Source of the DNA: an uncultured Prevotellaceae bacterium
GTDB taxonomy: Bacteria; Bacteroidota; Bacteroidia; Bacteroidales; Bacteroidaceae
Reading direction: 5' to 3'
Assembly (NCBI GenBank): GCA_937902455.1
Contig: CALELI010000204.1
Coordinates: forward strand, 1-10,343
DNA length: 10,343 nucleotides
Notes under the pieces: model-generated
Told to the model about the DNA's origin: nothing
Databases searched by the model: none
Seen by the model: only the letters and a program-made list of their open reading frames with translations
Part shown: in pieces, positions 1-5,617 of the stretch
Position numbering within the stretch: the stretch's first letter is position 1
How the letters are laid out: every line of letters begins with the position of its first letter
Translations under genes and position numbers: made by a program

Positions 1-71
1 CCCATAGTTCGTTAATTATTTATTTTTTGCGGGGAATTAATAGAACACCCCTATATATTTATTATGCAAAG

Positions 72-105
72 TTATGAAATATTTGTGATTTATTTACTAT
101 CTTTG
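72..105 (+). promoter_or_regulatory. Probable promoter of the OPT transporter gene
   Basis: A TATCTTTG at 98-105 matches the Bacteroidetes -7 consensus TAnnTTTG. The expected -33 TTG is poor; TTATG at 72-76 is the nearest candidate at suitable spacing. Transcription would start near 110-113, leaving a leader of about 24 nt before the ATG at 135. The leader is AT-rich with no clear Shine-Dalgarno sequence, which is usual for this phylum. The rest of 1-134 is AT-rich and shows only a short GGGG/CCCC pairing (31-34 with 48-51) around a 13-nt loop, too weak to call. Confidence 0.5.
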
Positions 106-134
106 CAAAAATTAAGGTAATTATAACATTTATT

Positions 135-2114
135 ATGGAAGAATTAAAACAAACCAGTTTGCCTGAGAATGCATTCAGGGAGCTGAAAGAGGGAGAAGCC
201 TACGAACCGATAATGCCTGCAAGCAGGACTTTCAGGGAGGTTACCCCTTGGTCAATCGTGTGGGGATTAGTGATGGCAGTAATCTTCTCTGCTGCCACGG
301 CATATCTTGGCCTGAAAGTCGGTCAGGTGTTCGAGGCTGCAATCCCAATCACAATCATCGCTATCGGTCTTTCCGGAGCGGCAAAGCGTAAGGACCCTCT
401 TGGCGAGAATGTCATCATTCAGAGTATCGGAGCCTGTTCGGGAATGGTGGTGGCAGGAGCTATCTTCACCCTTCCTGCACTCTACATCCTCCAGTCGAAA
501 TACCCTGACATCACTGTGAATTTCTTCGAGGTGTTCATGGCATCCCTTCTTGGCGGAGTGCTTGGAATCCTCTTCCTCATACCTTTCAGGAAGTACTTCG
601 TGAAGGACATGCACGGAAAATATCCTTTCCCTGAAGCCACAGCTTCCACTCAGGTCCTCATTTCAGGCGAGAAGAGCGGCAATCAGGCCAAACCGCTTCT
701 CGTGGCAGGTATCATCGGCGGACTCTATGACTTTGCCGTAGCATCGTTCGGCGCATGGACGGAGAACTTCACCTCTCGTGTCACCGAGTTAGGTTGCACA
801 ATAGCCGATAAGACAAAACTGATGTTCTCAGTCAATACAGGAGCAGCACTGCTCGGTATGGGCTACATCGTAGGATTGAAATATGCTGCAATCATCTGTT
901 TCGGTTCCGTACTCGTATGGTGGGTAATCGTACCTCTCATCGCAGTCATCTTCCCGGAACTGGAGGTCACAAGCGGGGTCCTTGCAGCAGATGCCTCTCC
1001 GGAACAGATATTCGCTTATGCAAAGAGCATCGGTATCGGAGGTATAGCCACAGCCGGAGTGATTGGCATCTTCAAGAGCTGGGGTGTGATTCGTGACGCC
1101 TTCAAACTGTTCGGACAGATTTTCGGCAAGTCGGGTCAGGCTACGAAGGTTGAGGCTTCAATCGAACGTACTCAGCGAGACCTCTCGATGAAGATTATCG
1201 TATTTGGAACTCTCCTTGCAATCGTGGCAACTACGATATTCTTCTTCATCGGTCCTATGGAGGGAAACCTCATCTTCACCATTGTGGGAATACTCATCGT
1301 TGCCGTCATCGCATTTCTCTTCACGACTGTTGCAGCCAATGCAATCGCTATCGTCGGTTCCAATCCGGTATCGGGAATGACTCTGATGACTCTCATCCTC
1401 TCAAGTATCATCATGATGCTCGTAGGGCTCAACGGCACTCACGGAATGGTGGCTGCACTCATCATGGGTGGAGTGGTCTGCACGGCACTCTCTTCTGCAG
1501 GGTCATTCATTACCGACCTCAAGATAGGCTACTGGCTTGGCAGCACACCTCGCTATCAGGAGACATGGAAATTCGTTGGCGTTCTCGTCAGTGCAGTCAC
1601 GGTAGGTGGTGTGATCATGATTCTCAACAAGGCTTACGGGTTCACTCCTGATAACTCCGACGTGATGGCTGCCCCTCAGGCTCGTGCTATGGCGGCAGTC
1701 ATAGAACCGCTCATGTCAGGACAGGGTGCTCCTTGGTTGCTTTACGGTATCGGAGCCGTGATAGCCCTTATCCTTAACTTCTGCAAGATTTCCCCTCTGG
1801 CATTTGCGCTCGGTATGTTCATCCCGCTCCAGCTCAACCTCCCTCTCATTGTGGGCGGACTGGTGAACTGGTATGTTTCAAAGCCTAAGACGGCTGGCGC
1901 AGGACCGAACACAGAGGCATCCGATAAGGGAACTCTGCTTGCAAGCGGATTCATTGCCGGTGGCGCTCTCATGGGAGTAGTAAGCGCAGCACTTCGTTTT
2001 GCAGGTTGCGATTTCGTATGCACGGAATGGCTCTCGTCCACTTGGGCTGAGACTCTTTCACTCGTGGCATATATTCTATTGATAATCTATTTTATCAAGG
2101 CATCGAAGAGATGA
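135..2114 (+). CDS. OPT-family oligopeptide transporter
   Basis: This 659-residue integral inner-membrane protein belongs to the bacterial branch of the oligopeptide transporter (OPT) superfamily, whose members are thought to import short peptides, or in some branches metal chelates, with protons. The length is normal for bacterial members. After a hydrophilic N-terminus of about 38 residues the sequence is an almost unbroken series of hydrophobic segments, roughly 14 or more. Family-like motifs are GLKVGQVFEAAIP (59-71), YPFPEATA (163-170), SNPVSGMT (409-416) and LKIGYWLGSTPR (462-473). A hydrophilic stretch at about 318-352 is probably a cytoplasmic loop. The ATG at 135 sits at a sensible distance from the -7 box at 98-105. 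It appears to be a single-gene unit; the first intrinsic terminator downstream is at 2265-2300. The family call is strong. The substrate cannot be read from the sequence; peptide uptake is an inference from the family. Confidence 0.93.
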   Translation: MEELKQTSLPENAFRELKEGEAYEPIMPASRTFREVTPWSIVWGLVMAVIFSAATAYLGLKVGQVFEAAIPITIIAIGLSGAAKRKDPLGENVIIQSIGACSGMVVAGAIFTLPALYILQSKYPDITVNFFEVFMASLLGGVLGILFLIPFRKYFVKDMHGKYPFPEATASTQVLISGEKSGNQAKPLLVAGIIGGLYDFAVASFGAWTENFTSRVTELGCTIADKTKLMFSVNTGAALLGMGYIVGLKYAAIICFGSVLVWWVIVPLIAVIFPELEVTSGVLAADASPEQIFAYAKSIGIGGIATAGVIGIFKSWGVIRDAFKLFGQIFGKSGQATKVEASIERTQRDLSMKIIVFGTLLAIVATTIFFFIGPMEGNLIFTIVGILIVAVIAFLFTTVAANAIAIVGSNPVSGMTLMTLILSSIIMMLVGLNGTHGMVAALIMGGVVCTALSSAGSFITDLKIGYWLGSTPRYQETWKFVGVLVSAVTVGGVIMILNKAYGFTPDNSDVMAAPQARAMAAVIEPLMSGQGAPWLLYGIGAVIALILNFCKISPLAFALGMFIPLQLNLPLIVGGLVNWYVSKPKTAGAGPNTEASDKGTLLASGFIAGGALMGVVSAALRFAGCDFVCTEWLSSTWAETLSLVAYILLIIYFIKASKR

Positions 2115-2140
2115 AAATAAGTTTTTTGAGGTGAAAATTG

Positions 2141-2172
2141 TGTGTTATCGGACACATGTGCTGTACAACACA
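2141..2172. promoter_or_regulatory. Nested dyad upstream of a promoter, candidate operator
   Basis: TGTGTT (2141-2146) is the inverted repeat of AACACA (2167-2172). The perfect 8-bp palindrome CACATGTG (2153-2160) lies exactly in the middle, so both share the centre 2156.5. A second small dyad, ACATC-G-GATGT (2170-2180), follows directly and touches the TTG of the promoter at 2180. The spacing suggests a binding site for a dimeric regulator acting on that promoter; no protein can be named. A role as an RNA hairpin after the OPT gene is the alternative. Confidence 0.4.
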
Positions 2173-2179
2173 TCGGATG

Positions 2180-2212
2180 TTGCGAAAAAGACGTTAAATA
2201 GCCGTACCTTTG
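2180..2212 (+). promoter_or_regulatory. Bacteroidetes-type promoter inside the intergenic gap
   Basis: TTGCG at 2180-2184 and TACCTTTG at 2205-2212 fit the -33 TTG and -7 TAnnTTTG elements, with 22 bp between TTG and TA. The predicted start is about 2217-2220. A perfect 9-bp inverted repeat, GGATGTTGC (2175-2183) and GCAACATCC (2212-2220), brackets the promoter and covers the -33 element and the start site, so it could also act as an operator. No credible reading frame follows; the next element is the terminator at 2265-2300. Confidence 0.6.
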
Positions 2213-2217
2213 CAACA

Positions 2218-2300
2218 TCCTAAAAACAATCTTTTTACCTTAAAAAAATTAATACTTATTGAGCAAAGGGATGTCGTGAGACATCCCTTTTACTTTTTCT
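2218..2300 (+). ncRNA. Candidate small RNA of about 80 nt
   Basis: A good promoter (2180-2212) and an intrinsic terminator (2265-2300) face the same way about 85 bp apart with no open reading frame of note between them, which defines a short transcript. Its first 45 nt are A/U-rich and would be mostly single-stranded; the 3' part is the terminator hairpin. The start (ACAUCC, 2215-2220, if included) could pair with GGAUGU in the 5' arm of the terminator (2269-2274), so an attenuator-like switch is conceivable. I do not recognise it as a known RNA family. Alternatives are that the promoter serves a read-through transcript towards the channel gene, or that the hairpin only terminates the OPT mRNA. 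Confidence 0.4.
2265..2300 (+). terminator. Intrinsic terminator with a GTGA loop
   Basis: AAAGGGATGTC (2265-2275) and GACATCCCTTT (2280-2290) form a perfect 11-bp stem closed by the loop GTGA, a GNRA-type tetraloop as RNA. The following TACTTTTTCT supplies the U-rich tail. It would end transcripts from the promoter at 2180-2212 and any read-through from the OPT gene. Confidence 0.8.
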
Positions 2301-2440
2301 CCCTTTCCCGTTCGCAGATCAGGCCTTCTGTGAAGGTTCAGTTTCCATTACTATATCAGGAATGTCGTGCTGGTAGAAATTGCACACATGGTTGTACGCA
2401 TTCGCAGAACATTGGTTCGGCGAACGCTTATCCGTGTGCT
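2301..2440. other. Intergenic stretch without a recognised gene
   Basis: I see no convincing gene here. The possible frame from a TTG at 2210 to 2467 runs through the terminator and has no family resemblance. Small structures are a CCTTC/GAAGG hairpin (2324-2328 with 2332-2336) and a GTTCG-G-CGAAC palindrome (2415-2425). The octamer TTCGCAGA occurs at 2311-2318 and 2401-2408. GAAC at 2422 is already in register with the 22-bp array that follows, so the array may begin near 2419. Confidence 0.5.
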
Positions 2441-2522
2441 GGAGAACTGTGCCGGAATCGGACTTGAACTGAGATTGTATCTAATTCATGCTGAGAGAGT
2501 ATCGATCTTGAACTGATGCATG

Positions 2523-2614
2523 TTCTGAAAGATAACTATCTTCATGCCATAAGATAACTATCTTTCACCTGTAAGATAACTATCTTTCGCCCGTAAGATA
2601 ACTATCTTTCAGAA
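2523..2614. repeat. Four phased copies of a palindromic 14-mer (array block B)
   Basis: AAGATAACTATCTT occurs identically at 2529-2542, 2551-2564, 2573-2586 and 2595-2608. Each copy has 6-bp inverted arms (AAGATA/TATCTT) around AC. Copies start exactly 22 bp apart and are separated by 8-bp spacers that differ: CATGCCAT, TCACCTGT and TCGCCCGT. The set is bounded by a perfect 12-bp inverted repeat, TTCTGAAAGATA (2523-2534) and TATCTTTCAGAA (2603-2614), so the whole cluster is symmetrical. The form suits cooperative binding of a dimeric protein on one face of the DNA, since 22 bp is about two helical turns. No binding protein is known to me. Confidence 0.9.
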
Positions 2615-2682
2615 TGAGTCTCAGCTCGACTCCGATTTCGGCTCTGTTCAAACCCGATGAAACGATTGCACAAACTCGACTT

Positions 2683-2792
2683 CGTGCCCATTCTTTCTTG
2701 CCGTGATGTCCGTTCTTTCTTGCCGTGATGTCCGCTCTGACTTGCCGTTATGTTCTTTCGTTCTTTCCGTCATGTCTTTTCGTATTTGCCGT
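2683..2792. repeat. Five in-register units with core TTGCCGTNATG (array block D)
   Basis: Five consecutive 22-bp units share CCGTNATGT, with N being G, G, T, C and T in order, preceded by T-rich CTTTCTTG-like sequence. The first two in-register rows (2683 and 2705) agree closely over their last 14 positions, and later units decay. A start at 2725 gives a possible 102-codon frame to 3033, but it runs through this array and then a G-rich stretch, resembles no family, and is not called a gene. Confidence 0.8.
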
Positions 2793-2814
2793 TATGCAGG
2801 TTCGGCTTTGTCAT

Positions 2815-3020
2815 GACTTTCGTTGTCGTTATGTCTGGAATCCGTTCTGGGGTGGGGCGGTGTCTGATGAACTGGGAATGGACGGGTGTGGATTTGGCTG
2901 GAAGGATGGGATTTCGTCGAGATATTCGTGTTTTCGGGTTGTCTATTTCTTAAAAAATCATAAAAAACATACTCGGTGTTGTCTAAAAGTCGGATTTTGT
3001 TGTGTTTTGGTCTATAAGGG
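2815..3020. other. G-rich then AT-rich intergenic stretch, no gene seen
   Basis: The + strand from about 2847 to 2910 is rich in G and poor in C, with runs such as GGGGTGGGGCGG at 2849-2860. The sequence then becomes AT-rich, with A tracts around 2952-2968. I found no hairpin followed by a T tract and no frame with family resemblance. The stretch ends at the promoter of the channel gene. Confidence 0.5.
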
Positions 3021-3022
3021 AA

Positions 3023-3052
3023 TTGCTGTATGAGTTTTTTTGTGTAACTTCG
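3023..3052 (+). promoter_or_regulatory. Probable promoter of the efflux operon
   Basis: TTGC at 3023-3026 and TAACTTCG at 3045-3052 match the Bacteroidetes -33 and -7 elements with 19 bp between TTG and TA; one -7 position deviates (C for T). The start would be near 3057-3060, giving a leader of about 25 nt before the ATG at 3085. No other promoter of similar quality was found in the short gaps inside the operon, so this one probably drives all four genes. Confidence 0.55.
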
Positions 3053-3084
3053 CGTGAATTTTGAATATATTAATGTAATAAGGT

Positions 3085-4398
3085 ATGAAGAAACTGTGTT
3101 TTTTTAGCGCATTAGTCCTTGCTCCTTGCTTTTTCGGAACGATGAAGGCACAGGAAGTACTGGATATTACGCTTGAGAAGGCGATTGAGATTGCTTTGGC
3201 AGAAAACCCTACTATCAGGGTGGCTGACAAGGACATCCAGTTGAAGAAGATTGCGGATACTGAAGCATGGCAGCAGTTGTTGCCTACCGTGTCGGTGAAT
3301 GGTAGTATCCAGCACACGTTGAAGGCTGCAGTGATGAAGCTCAACGGCCAGGAGTTCCAGATGGGTAGAGACGGTGTGAACACCGCAGCATTGTCGGGTT
3401 CGCTGAACCTTCCGATTTTCGCTCCTGCTGTATATCAGAACATGAAACTCACAAAGGAGGATATTAAGCTTGCAGAGGAAAAGGCAAGAAGCAGCCGTCT
3501 GGACCTCGTGAACCAGGTGACAAAGGCATACTATTCTCTTCTCCTCTCTGAGGATGCCCTGAAAGTGATGACAGAGGCATACAATGTGAGCAAGGAGGCA
3601 TACGATAATGTCAGTGCAAAGTTCAATGTGGGAAAGGTAAGTGAATATGACCAGCTGACTGCAGAGGTTCAGATGAGGACCATGAGTTCGAGCATGATTT
3701 CCGCAGAGGGTGGAGTGACTCTTGCAGAACTGCAGCTGAAGGTGCTGATGGGCATTACTGCTGATGTGAAACTCGTTCCTCAGGAGAAACTCCGTGACTA
3801 TGAGTCGCAGCTGACAATGCTGAATGCTACTGCACAGGCTGACGAACTCCTGAACAATAGCGCACTGAGGCAGTTGGACCTGAACCAGTCACTGCTTGAG
3901 AGAAGCCTGAAGATTCAGAGGACCAGTTTCATGCCGACTCTCTCGCTTCAGCTTACGGGGCAGTACCAGTCGCTCTACAATGATGACTGGAATATCCCTA
4001 AGTACGACTGGTCGCCAAGTGCAAGTTTCACTATCAACCTGAACGTGCCTATCTTCACTGCGTCCAACTGGACAAAGCTGAAGAGTGCAAAGGTCAGGAT
4101 TGCCCAGCTTCAGGACACAAGGGTGAACACGGAGCGTCAGCTTTCTATGGCGGCATCAAGCTACCGCAAGAACATGCAGACCTGTCTGGCAGAACTCGAG
4201 AGCGACCGTCAGGCTATCGAACAGGCAGACAAGGCCGTAAACATCTCCTCAAAGAGATATGAGGTGGGCCGCGGAACCGTGCTCGACATGAACCAGAGCC
4301 AGCTGGCACTCACTCAGGCTCAGCTTGCTTACGACCAGGCCGTTTACAACTTCCTGACAAACAGAGCTGACCTCGACCTTACGCTCGGCAAGGAGTAG
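3085..4398 (+). CDS. TolC-family outer-membrane efflux channel
   Basis: This 437-residue outer-membrane factor should form a trimeric barrel and periplasmic tunnel that carries substrates from the RND pump out of the cell. Residues 1-22 look like a Sec signal peptide, with cleavage probably after KAQ (21-23) or close to it. The mature protein has the two-fold repeated layout of the OEP family: long helical segments at about 125-225 and 330-435, each with a matching motif (AKFNVGKVSEYDQL at 178-191 and KRYEVGRGTVLDMN at 390-403), and beta-strand regions around 95-115 and 282-325 with the typical LNLPIF and LNVPIF ends. The length is normal. It is the first gene of the operon, 75 bp before the adaptor gene; in many Gram-negative pumps the channel gene is last or elsewhere. 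The family is clear, the exact orthology is not. Confidence 0.92.
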   Translation: MKKLCFFSALVLAPCFFGTMKAQEVLDITLEKAIEIALAENPTIRVADKDIQLKKIADTEAWQQLLPTVSVNGSIQHTLKAAVMKLNGQEFQMGRDGVNTAALSGSLNLPIFAPAVYQNMKLTKEDIKLAEEKARSSRLDLVNQVTKAYYSLLLSEDALKVMTEAYNVSKEAYDNVSAKFNVGKVSEYDQLTAEVQMRTMSSSMISAEGGVTLAELQLKVLMGITADVKLVPQEKLRDYESQLTMLNATAQADELLNNSALRQLDLNQSLLERSLKIQRTSFMPTLSLQLTGQYQSLYNDDWNIPKYDWSPSASFTINLNVPIFTASNWTKLKSAKVRIAQLQDTRVNTERQLSMAASSYRKNMQTCLAELESDRQAIEQADKAVNISSKRYEVGRGTVLDMNQSQLALTQAQLAYDQAVYNFLTNRADLDLTLGKE

Positions 4399-4409
4399 AC
4401 CCTACCCAA

Positions 4410-4429
4410 CCTCCCCTTTGAAGGGGAGG
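4410..4429. repeat. CCTCCCC/GGGGAGG hairpin between channel and adaptor genes
   Basis: CCTCCCC (4410-4416) pairs perfectly with GGGGAGG (4423-4429); TT/AA in the loop can extend it to 9 bp. Neither side has a T tract, so it is not an ordinary intrinsic terminator in either direction. It lies 12 bp after the channel gene and could set mRNA stability or relative expression within the operon. Such C-rich/G-rich hairpins look like the dispersed intergenic elements seen in Bacteroidetes genomes; that resemblance is from memory and unverified. Confidence 0.7.
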
Positions 4430-4473
4430 AGAAAAAATGAAAAATGAATAATGAAAAACGAAAAAAATAAAGT
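4430..4473 (+). repeat. A-rich tract with repeated GAAAAA/TGAA words
   Basis: This 44-bp stretch is made of irregular repeats of words such as GAAAAATGAA and GAATAATGAA and is almost free of C. It follows the hairpin directly and ends at the adaptor ATG. It may be one unit with the hairpin (a small inserted element). As an unstructured A-rich leader it may also help ribosome loading, because no Shine-Dalgarno sequence is present. An ATG at 4438 is followed after few codons by stops and is not a gene. Confidence 0.5.
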
Positions 4474-5565
4474 ATGAAAAAGATTAGTATTGTAATTATC
4501 GGACTTGGACTGATAATGCTTGCATCCTGCAAGGGCAACGAGAAGAAGGCAGTCCTCGCAGACGAGAAACCAAAGGTAAAGCTGACAAAGGTTACTGGTC
4601 AGGACATTCCTCAGACTGAAGTTTATTCAGGTACAGTGGAAAGTGACGTGAAGAACAACATCTCTCCGAATATGCAGGTGCGTATCCAGAAGATTTACTG
4701 TGATGTTGGCGATTATGTAAGAAGAGGACAGGTGGTTGTCGCTCTTGATGCTTCCAGCCAGCAGCAGATGAAGCTCCAGATTCAGAGTCAGATTACTCAG
4801 ACCAAGAGTCAGCTTGCCCAGATGCAGAACCAGCAGGCTGAGTTCAACCGTACTGCCGAACTCTACAAGATTGGTGGTGCTTCGAAGAGTGAATATGATG
4901 CAGCACAGACTCAGCTCACTGTACAGCAGAATGCAGTAGCCGCTCAGGAAAGCCAGTTGAAGGTGCTCCAGACACAGCTCGCACAGCTGAATCAGAACAC
5001 AAATCTCACAAGTCCTATCAGCGGAGTCGTTACAGCCAGAAACTATGATGACGGCGACATGTACAACGGTACTCCAGTCCTCACTATCGAACAGCTCAAC
5101 CCTGTGAAGCTGAAAGTTAACATCAGCGAGTCGCACTTCAAGGACGTTGCAATCGGAATGCCTGTAAGAATCGACCTCGATGCATACGTAGGAGAGGAAT
5201 TTGCAGGAAAGGTTTCTACGATCTATCCGACTATCGACCAGAACACTCATACATTCCCAGTTGAAATCACAGTGGTGAACAGTGACAATAAGGTCCGTCC
5301 AGGTATGTTCGGACGTGCAAGCATCGACTTCGGAACAGAATATCATGTGCTCGTTCCGGATATTGCTCTCGTAAAGCAGGTAGGTGCCGGCGACCGTTAC
5401 GTGTATGTCTATAAGAACGGCAAGGTGTCTTACCAGAAGGTTGAACTTGGTCAGCACATCGGTGAAAGTTACGAGATAAAGAGTGGTGTGGAACCTGACG
5501 ACCAGGTTGTCATTGCAGGTATGTCAAGGCTTGCTAATGGCAAGGAAGTGGAAGTGGTTAAGTAG
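4474..5565 (+). CDS. RND efflux periplasmic adaptor, lipoprotein (membrane fusion protein)
   Basis: This 363-residue adaptor should link the inner-membrane pump to the outer-membrane channel in the periplasm. The N-terminus is a lipoprotein signal, with lipobox LASC and lipidated Cys19. The mature start KGNEKK gives no clear surface-export signal, so inner-membrane anchoring is likely. Domains in order are the first half of the barrel-sandwich (about 45-95, with VGDYVRRGQVVV at 78-89), a Gln-rich coiled-coil hairpin (about 97-172), the second half of the barrel-sandwich (PISGVVTARN, 181-190), a beta-barrel (about 208-285, with RPGMFGRASI at 275-284) and a membrane-proximal domain (about 290-363). 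Length and layout are typical of AcrA/MexA-type adaptors. It is 52 bp before the pump gene. The start is supported by the signal sequence. Confidence 0.94.
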   Translation: MKKISIVIIGLGLIMLASCKGNEKKAVLADEKPKVKLTKVTGQDIPQTEVYSGTVESDVKNNISPNMQVRIQKIYCDVGDYVRRGQVVVALDASSQQQMKLQIQSQITQTKSQLAQMQNQQAEFNRTAELYKIGGASKSEYDAAQTQLTVQQNAVAAQESQLKVLQTQLAQLNQNTNLTSPISGVVTARNYDDGDMYNGTPVLTIEQLNPVKLKVNISESHFKDVAIGMPVRIDLDAYVGEEFAGKVSTIYPTIDQNTHTFPVEITVVNSDNKVRPGMFGRASIDFGTEYHVLVPDIALVKQVGAGDRYVYVYKNGKVSYQKVELGQHIGESYEIKSGVEPDDQVVIAGMSRLANGKEVEVVK

Positions 5566-5617
5566 TTAACGGTTACAGTTGACAATTGTGTGAAATAGTA
5601 AACATAAAAGATTCTTT

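Larger units (their letters stand above)
2441..2814. repeat. 22-bp-register tandem array of about 17 degenerate units
   Basis: Written in rows of 22 from 2441, the sequence gives about 17 contiguous units in four blocks. Block A (2441-2528) has GAAC at 2444, 2466 and 2510, CTGA at 2469, 2491 and 2513, and GTATC at 2477 and 2499. Block B (2529-2616) is the palindromic set listed separately. Block C (2617-2682) has CCGAT at 2632 and 2654, and CAAAC at 2649 and 2671. Block D (2683-2814) has GTNATG at 2703, 2725, 2747, 2769 and 2791. Two later GTNATG-like words (2810 and 2829) drift to 19-bp spacing, so the right edge is loose. Because 22 is not divisible by 3, the array is unlikely to be coding. 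It is not a CRISPR: units abut without unique spacers. Its function is unknown; the blocks may be diverged parts of one old tandem array. Confidence 0.75.

Noticed and set aside
31..51. GGGG/CCCC pairing as a terminator at the left edge
   Set aside because: The stem is only 4 bp with a 13-nt loop and no T tract.
2210..2467. Possible 85-codon frame in the gap
   Set aside because: It begins at a TTG inside the -7 box, reads through the intrinsic terminator into repeat sequence, and resembles no protein family.
2441..2814. CRISPR array
   Set aside because: Units of 22 bp abut directly; there are no unique spacers of 25 bp or more and no cas genes in the window.
2849..2884. G-quadruplex
   Set aside because: Two G4 runs are adjacent, but the next GGG runs are separated by a loop of about 16 nt, so a stable intramolecular structure is doubtful.
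2725..3033. Possible 102-codon frame and an overlapping 67-codon frame
   Set aside because: They lie across the 22-bp repeats and the G-rich stretch, have Cys- and Phe-rich low-complexity sequence, and lack a start signal. A period not divisible by 3 argues against a repeat protein.
4627..5457. Long open frame on the minus strand inside the adaptor gene
   Set aside because: It is a shadow of the adaptor coding sequence, has no family resemblance, and the plus-strand gene has a lipobox and all adaptor domains.
5566..5617. Internal promoter before the pump gene
   Set aside because: Only a short ACAATTGT palindrome (5582-5589) is visible; no TAnnTTTG box lies at a usable position.
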